Part shown: one piece after another, positions 33,688 through 42,916 of the stretch
Position numbering within the stretch: the first letter of the stretch is position 1
How the letters are laid out: each line of letters starts with the position of its first letter
Origin: Lachnospiraceae bacterium
GTDB taxonomy: Bacteria > Bacillota > Clostridia > Lachnospirales > Lachnospiraceae
Reading direction: 5' to 3'
DNA length: 61,954 nt
Assembly: GCA_910575035.1 (NCBI GenBank)
Contig: CAJTDL010000027.1
Coordinates: forward strand, 1 to 61,954
Translations under genes and position numbers: made by a program
Notes under the pieces: generated by a model
Database searches by the model: none
The model's input: only the letters and a program-made list of their open reading frames with translations
Told to the model about the DNA's origin: nothing

Positions 33688-34809
33688 ATGAGCGTACAGG
33701 ATAAGATTGAGCGTATTTTTCGGAGTATACATTTATTATTTTCTACCAGTGAGAGTTATCTGGGAGACGAGAGCAAGGCCGTTGTGGACAAGAAAAAGAT
33801 ATTTGAGCTGTTAGAGCAGCTGAACCTGGCTGTCTATGAGGCAATGGATCAATACGAGGTGACTAGGCAGAAGCATGAGATGGCAGAGCGGCGGTGTGAG
33901 AAGAGAGGGGAAGAGATTATCATGAAGGCCAGCCGCCATGCAGATGACATTTATGCAGCTTCTATTATGTATACAGACGATGCCATTAACCGTATCTGCC
34001 ATATTATGGAGGACGCCAATGAGGCCATTAAAAAGACATTGGGGCGGGTCAATATGGAGATCGAAGGGCAGAGGGAGCGGGTGCGCCGGAATCAGCTGGA
34101 GCTGACAGGGCAGCTGCGGGACTTTGCGGATATGGATAAATATGTGAAGCTGATCGAAGAGGTGAATAAGCAGCTGGAGAGGGAGCGGCGCCTGCAGTTA
34201 GAGGGGCGGGAAGAAAAGAGGATCCAAAACGAAGGAAAGACTTATGCTGTAGAGAAGCCGGAAATAAAGATCAACCATGCATATTTTGAACGCATGGGCA
34301 TACGCCCTGAGTTGGAGCAGAAGCGGGACGAGGCTTCTGACAGCCTTGCAAGGGTCACAGGCAAAGAATTTGCAGAAGGCTTGCGCCGCAGGGCTGCCAG
34401 AAAAAGAGAAGGGCAGAAATTGGAAATTGAAGATATGTCCAGCGCCCCGGAAAGGGCACAAAGCAGCTGGGGGGGGATGGGAAGCCAGGGATCCAATGGC
34501 TACAGCCCTTCACCAATGCAGGGTTGGCCGCAGGACAGCGCCAGTCTGCCTGCCGCAAATGGCTATGATGCTTCTCCGTCTATACAGTTAGGGTGGGGCG
34601 CAGAAGAGGCCAGGGGTTCTGGGATAGACCAGGAGACAGCAGGAAAAGCCTACGGAGAGGAAGCAGGCTTGCCAACGCTCCCGCCGGAAATCCATGTAAA
34701 TCTGGACGCAGAGTATTTCAGATGGAAGGAAGAGGAAGAAGGAGCCGATTCAGGGGATGGGGAGAAGGAGGAGAAAAAGGAAAGGCATTTTCCTTTTAAG
34801 AAACGGTAA
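33688..34809 (+). CDS. Coiled-coil protein, DivIVA/ATP-synthase-b-like helix
   Basis: 373 residues. Residues about 1-190 are almost entirely helical: YEAMDQYEVTRQKHEMAERR, KRGEEIIMKASRHADDIYAA, MEIEGQRERVRRNQLELTGQ. Residues 190-370 are low complexity (Glu/Arg, then Ser/Gly/Pro) ending in a highly acidic then basic tail. No signal peptide or helix long enough for the membrane. Similar scaffold-like coiled coils take part in cell-division or envelope assembly, but the family is not recognised. AGAGGA lies before ATG 33688. Confidence 0.65.
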   Translation: MSVQDKIERIFRSIHLLFSTSESYLGDESKAVVDKKKIFELLEQLNLAVYEAMDQYEVTRQKHEMAERRCEKRGEEIIMKASRHADDIYAASIMYTDDAINRICHIMEDANEAIKKTLGRVNMEIEGQRERVRRNQLELTGQLRDFADMDKYVKLIEEVNKQLERERRLQLEGREEKRIQNEGKTYAVEKPEIKINHAYFERMGIRPELEQKRDEASDSLARVTGKEFAEGLRRRAARKREGQKLEIEDMSSAPERAQSSWGGMGSQGSNGYSPSPMQGWPQDSASLPAANGYDASPSIQLGWGAEEARGSGIDQETAGKAYGEEAGLPTLPPEIHVNLDAEYFRWKEEEEGADSGDGEKEEKKERHFPFKKR

Positions 34810-34870
34810 GGGATAAACCAGACTGAAAAGGATTTTCAGTAGAAATGCGCAAAACGGAAAGGAGCAGCTT

Positions 34871-37543
34871 ATGATGGAACATAGGAAACAAAATACAAAA
34901 CGGCTGAAGCGTACAGGGATTGCACTGCTGCTGGTGCTTGCCATGTTGTGCACAGTTATGCCGATCCAGACAGAGGCAGTGTCATCTGCGCCAGAAAATA
35001 ATTCTTCCCAAGAAAATACCGCAAATACCACAAATGCAAGGAACACAGGCAGGCGGTCAAAGTCAGTCCCAGTATCTTCCAGCATTTCCACAACGCCCTC
35101 AGGAATCGGCACAGAAGATCCAGCGTCTGGAACTTCTGCGCCCCCAGGAGGCAGCACAGAAGATCCAGCATTTGGAACTTTTGCACCCTCAGAAAACGGC
35201 ACAGAAGATCCAGCGTCTGGAACCTCTGCGCCCTCAGGAAGCAATGCAGAAAATACAGAGCCAGATGCATTTGTGCCAGCAGGGCAGGATGCATCGCCAG
35301 CGGCAGAAGATACCCAGCCTTCAGCCTCCGGCCAGGCAGGCTCATCCGTTCCAGATGGCTTAGTGCAGGAAGGCTCCCAGTATCTGCTTTACCAAGATGG
35401 CATTCAGGTTACGGAGGAAGGCTGGCATGAAATCTCCGGGCAGAAGTTCTACATAAACAGCGGCGGCTATGTAACGGCCCGTATGGAAGAGATTGGCGGC
35501 AGTTGGAGGTATTATGAATATGACCTGAATGCCTCCAACTGGGCTATCAAAAAAAATGTTTGGAGCCACGTCCTAGGCATTGATTATTTCTTTGACCGTT
35601 CCGGCGCATGTGCCAAAGCCTACAATGTGACAACCACCCAGCTCTCTGTTTTCCAATATGGCCAGATGGTTCCGGCCGTTAACCAGGCGCAAACCCTCAG
35701 TGATGGCGGCCTATACTATTTTGCCGCCAAAGGAATCCGTGCCGCTGCCCAGGGATGGAAAAAGCCCGCCTCCCAGGAATGGTATTACACTGACGCCAAA
35801 GGCAGCGTATCTGCCAAAATGGAATCCTCAGGCGGTATTTGGCAGTACTACAGCTACAATGCCCAGGCGTCCTCCTGGAAAAAACTCTTAAATACCTGGA
35901 AAATTATAGACGGCAAAGAGTATTTCTTTAGCCAAAGCGGTAAGTGCACAAAAATCTACAGCCCTTCCAGCGGCAAGTGCCAGGTATACAGCAAAGGCAA
36001 AATGGTATCTGTCAAAAAGGACGCGATAACCCTCCGCGATGGCAAAATGTATTATTTCAATGCCAAAGGGAAGCAGGTTACCAAAGCCGGCTGGCAAAAG
36101 ATATCCCGTGAAAAATATATGCAGGTAAGCAAAAAAGGATATGTATCCAGCAGGTTTTCCAAATCAAAGGGCTTTTGGAAATTTTACAAATACAATTACA
36201 GCGCCCAGAAATGGGAAACCAAAAAAAATGTCTGGAAAAATATAGATGGCAAGGACTACTATTTCAGCAAAAGTGGCAAATGCACCATCATCTATAACAC
36301 GGCTGCCCAAACGTGCCAAAAATACAGCAAAGGCAAGATGGCGCTCCTGAAGAACACCTTATGCGCCCTGAAAGATAACAAAATCTATTACTTTAATGCC
36401 AAAGGCATTCGCTCATCTAAGGCCGGCTGGAAAAAAATTTCCGCCAAGCAATATGCCAAAGTGGGCAAAAGCGGCTATGTCACCCATAAAATAACAAATG
36501 CCAGCGGCAATTGGAAATACTACAAACAAGATTACAAGACCCGAAAATGGAAGAAGCAAAAAAAAGCCTGGGTTACTGTCCAAGCAAAAAAATACTATTT
36601 CAATGCCAAAGGAAATTGTACCCGGATTTACTATGTCCAGGATAAAAAATGCTATGATTATAAAAATGGGCACATGGCCCTGGTCAGAAACGACATACGC
36701 AATGTGAGCGGCAAAAATCTCTATTTTGGCCCTGATGGCAAACGGGTCAGCATAGCCGGCCTGTATATCACTTCTGGCGGCAAACTGATCTATGTCAATG
36801 CGAAAGGCCAGGTAACCAAAAAAATCCGTGGCACCGTTATGGACTATACCCTCTCCAACGGAAAAGTCACCAGCTGCAAAGTAAAAGACGCCAACAGCAT
36901 TTCCTATTACAACGGCCTTGGCATACTCACCCGGAAGCTGGATTTAAACGGCAAGATGGTAGCCCTGACCTACGATGACGGCCCATCATCCTACACCTCT
37001 GTAATTTTAGATATTTTAGAGCAGAGCCATGGGGTGGCAACCTTCTTTGTGTTAGGCCAGCAAGTCCCTGCCCATGCTTCCATCTTAAAGCGTGCCTACG
37101 ATATGGGCTGCGAAATTGGAAACCACACCTACAGCCACCAGATCCTGACTAAGGTAGGCATTTCCTCTATCCAAAGCCAGATTACTTCCACGAACAATGC
37201 CGTGCGGGACGTAACCGGCGTATCCCCCGTAGTGATGCGCCCCCCAGGAGGTAACTACAACGGTACCGTAGCAAGCACTGTAGGCATGCCCTTGATCCTA
37301 TGGTCCATTGACACCCTGGACTGGAAGACCAGAAATGCAGCCGCCACCCAGGCCGCTGTCCTGAATCATGTCAAAGACGGTGACATTATCCTAATGCACG
37401 ACCTCTACGGCCCGACAGCAGAAGCCTCAAAAGTCATCATCCCCGAATTAATCAACCGAGGCTACCAGCTGGTGACTGTCAGCGAATTGGCAGATTGCAG
37501 GGGCGGCATGCTGAATGGGATGGTATATAATGCTTTCCGCTAA
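34871..37543 (+). CDS. Secreted polysaccharide deacetylase with cell-wall-binding repeats
   Basis: 890 residues. Signal peptide about 1-36. Low-complexity linker with repeated TEDPASGTSAP-type units (about 78-140). About 170-690: tandem repeats of about 80 residues (Trp-Tyr-Tyr-Phe-Gly-rich, as in YYFNAKGKQVTKAGWQKIS), like choline/glucan-binding repeats. C-terminus (about 690-885): NodB-type deacetylase with TYDDGPSSYT, NHTYSHQ (H-x3-H), RPPGGNYNG, IDTLDWKT and IILMHDLY, all five conserved motifs and metal ligands intact. Likely de-N-acetylates peptidoglycan or a surface polysaccharide. AAAGGAG precedes ATG 34871. Confidence 0.87.
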   Translation: MMEHRKQNTKRLKRTGIALLLVLAMLCTVMPIQTEAVSSAPENNSSQENTANTTNARNTGRRSKSVPVSSSISTTPSGIGTEDPASGTSAPPGGSTEDPAFGTFAPSENGTEDPASGTSAPSGSNAENTEPDAFVPAGQDASPAAEDTQPSASGQAGSSVPDGLVQEGSQYLLYQDGIQVTEEGWHEISGQKFYINSGGYVTARMEEIGGSWRYYEYDLNASNWAIKKNVWSHVLGIDYFFDRSGACAKAYNVTTTQLSVFQYGQMVPAVNQAQTLSDGGLYYFAAKGIRAAAQGWKKPASQEWYYTDAKGSVSAKMESSGGIWQYYSYNAQASSWKKLLNTWKIIDGKEYFFSQSGKCTKIYSPSSGKCQVYSKGKMVSVKKDAITLRDGKMYYFNAKGKQVTKAGWQKISREKYMQVSKKGYVSSRFSKSKGFWKFYKYNYSAQKWETKKNVWKNIDGKDYYFSKSGKCTIIYNTAAQTCQKYSKGKMALLKNTLCALKDNKIYYFNAKGIRSSKAGWKKISAKQYAKVGKSGYVTHKITNASGNWKYYKQDYKTRKWKKQKKAWVTVQAKKYYFNAKGNCTRIYYVQDKKCYDYKNGHMALVRNDIRNVSGKNLYFGPDGKRVSIAGLYITSGGKLIYVNAKGQVTKKIRGTVMDYTLSNGKVTSCKVKDANSISYYNGLGILTRKLDLNGKMVALTYDDGPSSYTSVILDILEQSHGVATFFVLGQQVPAHASILKRAYDMGCEIGNHTYSHQILTKVGISSIQSQITSTNNAVRDVTGVSPVVMRPPGGNYNGTVASTVGMPLILWSIDTLDWKTRNAAATQAAVLNHVKDGDIILMHDLYGPTAEASKVIIPELINRGYQLVTVSELADCRGGMLNGMVYNAFR

Positions 37544-37560
37544 AGCATTCATAGTAACAG

Positions 37561-37606
37561 AAAGGGGGGATAATCATGCGGCAGGGAAGCCGCATATTCC
37601 CCCTTT
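37561..37606 (+). terminator. Hairpin terminator after the deacetylase gene
   Basis: AAAGGGGGG (37561-37569) pairs with CCCCCTTT and an inner ATGCGGC/GCCGCAT stem extends it; a T-run is short. Bases 37607-37812 hold only the regulator's promoter region. Confidence 0.6.
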
Positions 37607-37812
37607 AACTGCATGTAAGCCTACAAAAAAACGCCAGTTTAATCAAATCTTAATAATTTCCATCTTCTTAATTTAAAATTAATCTGTTACCATATCCCTA
37701 ACTTATACTGTTTCCAGCCTAATTTTCCAAAAACATAAATTTCCCTTTTGTTCCCTGCATTTTTTTTGTATAATACCTACATCAGAATAAATAAAAATGC
37801 GAGGTGAAAAAC

Positions 37813-38508
37813 ATGAAACGTATCCTAGTCTGTGACGACGACAAAGAAATTGTAGATGCCATAGAGATTTACCTACAGCAAGAGGGCTACTGCATCCTGA
37901 AGGCTTACGATGGGGAGCAGGCTCTGCGGGTCCTGAAAGAGCAGGAAGTCCATCTCCTGATCATAGATGTCATGATGCCCAAGCTGGATGGAATCCGCGC
38001 AACCCTGAAAATCCGTGAGGACAGCAGCATCCCCATCATTATCCTCTCTGCAAAATCTGAGGATGCAGACAAGATTCTGGGTCTGAACATCGGTGCGGAT
38101 GATTATGTTACAAAACCCTTTAATCCCTTAGAACTGGTAGCCCGTGTGAAATCCCAGCTGCGCCGCTACACCCAGCTGGGAAATGCCACAGAAAACAACA
38201 AGCGCATATACCAGGTAGGCGGCCTTATGATCAACGATGACCTGAAAGAGGTGGTGGTGGATGAAGAGCCCGTGAAGCTTACGCCCATTGAGTACAATAT
38301 CCTCCTTTTGCTGGTGAAAAACCAGGGCAAGGTATTTTCCATTAACCAGATTTATGAGAGTATCTGGAATGAAGACGCTATTGGCGCGGATAATACGGTG
38401 GCAGTCCATATTCGCCATATTCGGGAGAAAATTGAGATCAATCCTAAGGAGCCAAGATACCTGAAGGTGGTATGGGGCGTTGGCTATAAAATTGAGAAGT
38501 CCAGATAA
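37813..38508 (+). CDS. OmpR/PhoB-family response regulator
   Basis: 231 residues. Receiver domain with acidic pair DDD (about 8-10), phospho-acceptor D52 in LLIIDVMMPKLDG, LSAKSED and DDYVTKPFNPLELVARV (Lys switch). C-terminal winged helix with LTPIEYNILLLLVKNQGKVF and DNTVAVHIRHIREKIE. GAGGTG lies before ATG 37813, preferred over GTG 37804. Partner kinase begins 73 bp downstream. A TATAAT at 37769-37774 may be its -10. Confidence 0.93.
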   Translation: MKRILVCDDDKEIVDAIEIYLQQEGYCILKAYDGEQALRVLKEQEVHLLIIDVMMPKLDGIRATLKIREDSSIPIIILSAKSEDADKILGLNIGADDYVTKPFNPLELVARVKSQLRRYTQLGNATENNKRIYQVGGLMINDDLKEVVVDEEPVKLTPIEYNILLLLVKNQGKVFSINQIYESIWNEDAIGADNTVAVHIRHIREKIEINPKEPRYLKVVWGVGYKIEKSR

Positions 38509-38581
38509 TAAGCCGTGAGAGAATAATTTTGCATAAGTTATTTTGAACCGGCTCCTAACGCAATGATAAGGTGGTGTTAAA

Positions 38582-41281
38582 ATGACGAAAATGCGTTATT
38601 CTACAGGCATGAAAGTGGTTGCCGTTGTGGCAGAGGAAATTTTTGCAGTGATCCTGGTGCTGACGATTGTGATCCTGACAGCGCTGCTCCAGAAAAATAT
38701 CCTGGATTTTGGCGATCTGAAAAATAAGTCCTTTGAGTCTTCCAGCTATTTTTCCTTAAAGTTTCAGAATGCTGCGGAAGAGGTGTTCCGTTTTATTGAC
38801 CTGCGGAGAAAGTTTGAGACGGATGGAAATTATGATGATGAGAGGATTGTCAACATTTGGAATTACTACAACAACCAGCAGGTGGATGATTTTTCTACGC
38901 TCAGGGTGGAGGATGCCAATACCAGCAATTATACCCTGGGGGATTTGGCGGAGTGGTCGCGGCGGTATACCAAATCCAATTTTGAATTTGTCTCAGAATA
39001 TTATCTGGATGATGGGATCCATCAGGAAAAGAGCATTTATAAAAATGGGGAGACTGTCCTGAAAGAAGAAAAATATATTTCCAGCCTGGGAGAAATGACA
39101 GCAGAGCTGCAGGAGGGCATTATAGATAATGTAGAGCATTATTATGGCGGCTCTTACAGTTTCTCCATGGAAACGGACGGCTGGAATACAAGCTCCAGTT
39201 CTGGCAGGCAGGCAGTACAGGAAGCAGAGGATAATGGAAAAGAAGATAAAGAGAACCTGGCATTGGATCAGATTGTCCAAAGGGTGATCGCAGGGGAGCT
39301 TTTTGAGCTGAACGGAAAAGAACTGATGGTGCTGCTGCAGGAAATGGATATGTCCTTTTCCCAGATCCATTCAAATTATGAGTTTGTGGATGAAGAGTAT
39401 CTGCCCCAAGGGGGCGTGGGGATTTGGGATTCCTTTATGAAGGGGGATATCACCATGCGGAAAATGTGCGACAATTACCAGGCATTGGAGTTTACACTGG
39501 AAAATATCGGCACAGAGGTCAATCAGTACAAAAAATGCCTGAACCGCTATAACCTTACGGAAAATGGAACCAATGTTTCTTATTGGGTCAGCCGTGGCAA
39601 TGAAGAAGTGGCATACACCAATATCAGCCAGCCCATTGACCGACAATTGGCAGAATATGGGGAAAAGCTGGGAAAATATCTTTTTTATCAGGAAAATGAC
39701 GTCCGCCTGGAAACCAATGTAGAGGGAATGGAAGATGTGTTCTACAATAGCCTGGAGCCCAGGTATGGGGGAAAGGGAAACGTGTTTTTTATCTGTGTGG
39801 ACACCTCATTCCCCAACCAGGATGAATTTCTTGTAGCCAGGGATGAGTATGACCAGATGCATCCCTGGATCTATATTAGTATTGTTGGGGCGGCAGTCAG
39901 CATTTTGATGTCTTTGATTTGCTTGATTTATTTAAGCATGGCAGCGGGAAGGCGGGAAGAGGGCGGAGAGGTCTACCTGAATCTGTTTGACCGGCTGCCT
40001 ACGGAGATCATGTTTGCCCTGGCGGTGCTAGATGGGATTTTTCTGTTGCTGCTGTTTTGGGAGGCTATGGCGCGGGTTGGCAGCGAGGCGCTTGCAGGAA
40101 AGCTCTTGATGGCAGGAGTGATTGCTTTCTTTGGCATGGCCAGCATGCTGGTATTCTATCTGAGCTTTGTGCGCAGGATCCGGGCTGGGGTGCTGTGGAA
40201 TAAGAGCATTTTGGGATGGTTTGTGAATGGCCTGTCTTTGATGTTCAATAACTGGAAGGCCTCTTCAAAGATGATCTTTTGGTTTGGGCTGCATTTTGTG
40301 GCATGCATTATGTTTTTCTTCATGGTAGTAAACTATTATGACCTGATGCCGGGTATCCTGTTGTTCTTCCTGCTGAGCGGCGCAGAAGGGGTTTTTATGA
40401 TCAGGGAGAGTGTGCAGCGTGAAAAGGTGCTGGGCGGAATCCGTAAGATCGCCTCTGGGGATTTGGAATATAAGATTGCGGCAGAGGAGCTTAAGGGGGA
40501 CAACCGGCAGCTGGCAGAGGCTGTGAATACCATTGGGGATGGGCTTTTCCATGCCGTGGAGGACAGCGTGAAAAATGAGCATCTGAAGGCGGATCTGATC
40601 ACAAATGTCTCCCATGATATTAAGACGCCATTAACTTCGATCATTAATTATGTGGATCTGCTGAAGCGGGAGAAGCTGGAAAATGAAAGGGTGCGGGGAT
40701 ATATTGCAGTGTTGGATACAAAGTCGCAGAGGTTAAAGCAGCTGACGGAGGATTTAGTAGAAGCTTCCAAGATCACCTCTGGGAATATTAAGCTGGAGAT
40801 GGAGCGGATTGACCTGGTGGAGCTGGTGCATCAGACGGAAGGGGAGTTTGATGAGAAATTTGAAGCCAGGGGTCTGACTGTGATTACGAAGCTGCCCAAG
40901 AAGCCAGTGGTAATTTTGGCGGACGGGCGGAGGATCTGGCGGGTGCTGGAGAATCTTTATAATAATGTGGCCAAGTATGCCATGGAACATACCAGGGTGT
41001 ATGTGGATATGGCGGCGGATGGGGAGCATGTATGGTTCTCCATTAAGAATATTTCTGAAAACGCATTGAATATACAGGCGGAGGAATTGACAGAGCGGTT
41101 TATACGGGGGGATATTTCCAGGAGCACAGAAGGGAGCGGCCTGGGGCTTTCCATCGCGAAGGATCTTACCAATTTAATGGGGGGGAGCTTTGAGATTTAT
41201 TTGGATGGGGATTTATTTAAGGTTATGATTGGGTTCCAGGAGGAAAGCAATGTTATGGTTTATGGGTCAGGAATGCGCTGA
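38582..41281 (+). CDS. Sensor histidine kinase with large extracytoplasmic domain
   Basis: 899 residues. One N-terminal helix (about 13-38), an extracytoplasmic region of roughly 390 residues (Tyr/Glu/Asn-rich), then about six more helices (about 428-620), then HisKA with H678 in NVSHDIKTPLTS, and HATPase motifs (N box NLYNNVAKYA, STEGSGLGLSIAKDL G box). No obvious HAMP between helices and HisKA; a short RKIASGDLEYKIA linker resembles one. Signal unknown. AAGGTGG precedes ATG 38582. The last seven codons (YGSGMR then TGA) lie inside a dispersed intergenic repeat (copy 6). Confidence 0.9.
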   Translation: MTKMRYSTGMKVVAVVAEEIFAVILVLTIVILTALLQKNILDFGDLKNKSFESSSYFSLKFQNAAEEVFRFIDLRRKFETDGNYDDERIVNIWNYYNNQQVDDFSTLRVEDANTSNYTLGDLAEWSRRYTKSNFEFVSEYYLDDGIHQEKSIYKNGETVLKEEKYISSLGEMTAELQEGIIDNVEHYYGGSYSFSMETDGWNTSSSSGRQAVQEAEDNGKEDKENLALDQIVQRVIAGELFELNGKELMVLLQEMDMSFSQIHSNYEFVDEEYLPQGGVGIWDSFMKGDITMRKMCDNYQALEFTLENIGTEVNQYKKCLNRYNLTENGTNVSYWVSRGNEEVAYTNISQPIDRQLAEYGEKLGKYLFYQENDVRLETNVEGMEDVFYNSLEPRYGGKGNVFFICVDTSFPNQDEFLVARDEYDQMHPWIYISIVGAAVSILMSLICLIYLSMAAGRREEGGEVYLNLFDRLPTEIMFALAVLDGIFLLLLFWEAMARVGSEALAGKLLMAGVIAFFGMASMLVFYLSFVRRIRAGVLWNKSILGWFVNGLSLMFNNWKASSKMIFWFGLHFVACIMFFFMVVNYYDLMPGILLFFLLSGAEGVFMIRESVQREKVLGGIRKIASGDLEYKIAAEELKGDNRQLAEAVNTIGDGLFHAVEDSVKNEHLKADLITNVSHDIKTPLTSIINYVDLLKREKLENERVRGYIAVLDTKSQRLKQLTEDLVEASKITSGNIKLEMERIDLVELVHQTEGEFDEKFEARGLTVITKLPKKPVVILADGRRIWRVLENLYNNVAKYAMEHTRVYVDMAADGEHVWFSIKNISENALNIQAEELTERFIRGDISRSTEGSGLGLSIAKDLTNLMGGSFEIYLDGDLFKVMIGFQEESNVMVYGSGMR

Positions 41282-41400
41282 ACTGGGTATTTTGTGGGGA
41301 TATGACAAATTGTTATTGTGAGTGGCTTCTCTGGGGCGTAAATTAATGTTAGTAACTTAAGGGATTAACAGACGGGGGCAGGGGATGCGAGGTGTCCGTC
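41258..41400 (+). repeat. Dispersed repeat family, copy 6, overlapping the kinase 3' end
   Basis: TTTATGGGTCAGGAATGCGCTGAACTGGGTATTTTG aligns with TTTATGGCTCAGGGATGTGC-TGAACTGCGCATTCTG of copy 3 (written in pieces to stay short), followed by GAGTGGCTTCTCTGGGGCG, TTAATGTTAGTAACTTAAGGG and a GTCCGTCAGGGAGCCCCAGCC block that repeats part of the window's first 60 bases. The kinase stop codon (41279-41281) is inside it. Confidence 0.65.
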
Positions 41401-41596
41401 AGGGAGCCCCAGCCGCCCCTTGACTACGTTTTGCAAGGCCGTAAAGTGGAAAATTGATTCCTGGCTTACAGTTCACGGCATTGCCCAGGAAACAATGTGG
41501 TTTCACTAAGTATTTAGTTTGATTCTGCATAGAGCCTGAGTAAGATTCCTGTAAAAAAGCCCGGGCTGATAAGCCCATGGGTTTTGCCTTTAACCG

Positions 41597-41654
41597 GCAA
41601 ATGGGCTGGTTAGCATTTACCCGTTGCAAATGGGCTGGTTAACATTTACCCGCT
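41597..41654. repeat. 29-bp direct repeat, two units
   Basis: GCAAATGGGCTGGTTAGCAT begins both units (41597 and 41626); 27 of 29 bases match. It lies in the otherwise gene-free stretch 41282-41947, which also has a GC-rich hairpin near 41555-41612 (GCCCAT/ATGGGC). No gene is seen there. Confidence 0.7.
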
Positions 41655-41947
41655 GCAGACGGCTTTGCTGTTATTCTCAGCAAACTAGTATAACCTGCGC
41701 TAAATAACCTTATGTTTTGCTTGCATATTTTCCTGATAGCACTGTTTCTCAAGCCTTAGCCTAGCTGCCGCTACGCCTGCGTTTATGAAACAGCACTCTC
41801 AGAAAAATATTCTGTGCCAAACATTAAGGTATCTCCCTTTTCGGAATGGTGTACCCGCTGAAATTGAGCTGATAAATATACAATCGCAGGCAGCAGGAAA
41901 ATATTTTATATTCAAGTATATAAACCGATGTTTGGGAGGAAAAGCAT

Positions 41948-42439
41948 ATGATTAGAATCAGACCTTATAGAGCACCGGATGCAGATACGATATTATCATG
42001 GTGTCAGGATGAAAAAGTGTTTTACCAGTGGACAGCAGGTATACTTGGCGATTTTCCTGTCACAAAGAATAGATTTTGTTTTGTGGAATCCCTAATGCCG
42101 TTTACCGCATTTGATGAAACAGGAATCGTTGGCTTTTTTACATTGAGAAATCCTGATGAAACATTGAATGAACTGCGCTTTGGGTTTGTCATTATAGATC
42201 CTCACAAGCGAGGAAAAGGTTATGGAAAAGATATGCTTCAATTAGGCCTAAAATTTTCATTTGAAATATATGGTGCTAAAAGAGTATCACTGGGTGTTTT
42301 TGAGAATAATCTTTATGCTTATTACTGTTATAAAGCAGCTGGTTTTAGTGATGCAGTTTTGGATACAACGGAAAAATATTGTGTTCTGGGTGAAGAATGG
42401 AAGTGCAGAGAAATGGTTATGGAATACCCCAAAGAATGA
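41948..42439 (+). CDS. GNAT N-acetyltransferase
   Basis: 163 residues. Begins MIRIRPYRAPDADTILSWCQ; acetyl-CoA loop FVIIDPHKRGKGYGKDML (about 78-95) with R/Q-x-x-G-x-G/A, and VFENNLYAYYCYKAAGF. Substrate unknown. GGGAGGAAAAGC lies before the ATG. Its codon use looks AT-richer than its neighbours, so recent transfer is possible. Not related closely to the acetyltransferase at 21792. Confidence 0.85.
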   Translation: MIRIRPYRAPDADTILSWCQDEKVFYQWTAGILGDFPVTKNRFCFVESLMPFTAFDETGIVGFFTLRNPDETLNELRFGFVIIDPHKRGKGYGKDMLQLGLKFSFEIYGAKRVSLGVFENNLYAYYCYKAAGFSDAVLDTTEKYCVLGEEWKCREMVMEYPKE

Positions 42440-42639
42440 TATATTACTTGCGTATGCTGTAAGCCGTGATGAGTGGAAAAATTCAAAATGACAGATTCGG
42501 GCTCGCAGGGGTGTTAAATGAGTGCAAAATCAGTAATTATATTCAAGATTATGTATTTTATTTCAAGTTTTATACAGGAGGAACACTTTTGCGATAAGGG
42601 AGTAAAGTATTTCGTGCGGGTTATACGAGTGCTTCCAGC

Positions 42640-42738
42640 TGCCAGCCTGAAAAGTCCCATCCAGCCGCGTGGCCACCCTTGCCTGTAGCATCCCGTAAGC
42701 TACTGACATTGGCCGTGAATAGTAATAAGCAAAACTTT
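42640..42738 (+). repeat. Dispersed repeat family, copy 7 (right module)
   Basis: GCTACTGACATTGGCCGTGAATAGTAAT followed by AGCAAAACTTTAA matches the right end of copy 3 (TTTACTGACATTAGCCGAGA) and, for GGCCGTGAATAGTA, copy 5. It sits in the 42440-42916 gap ahead of the aconitase gene, which otherwise has no gene. Confidence 0.6.
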
Positions 42739-42916
42739 AATAATATTTTTGGTAAAAATAAGGTTGCAGGGGATGGGAAAAAACCGTATAATAAATGGTT
42801 GATAAAGGTTATCTATTTTCAAAATGGGCTATAAATAGCGATGTGTGCTTGAGCAGCCTATAGCAATTGAGAAAGTGCATTAGATATGGAAACAAGGATA
42901 GAGATAGGAGGAAAAA

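Noticed and set aside
34956-35363. Frames in both directions over the deacetylase signal and linker
   Set aside because: The repetitive linker keeps other frames open; the main frame has the signal peptide and domains.
41730-41800. A mobile element end (GCACTGTTTCT and AAACAGCACT)
   Set aside because: Short inverted match with no transposase, target duplication or second end.
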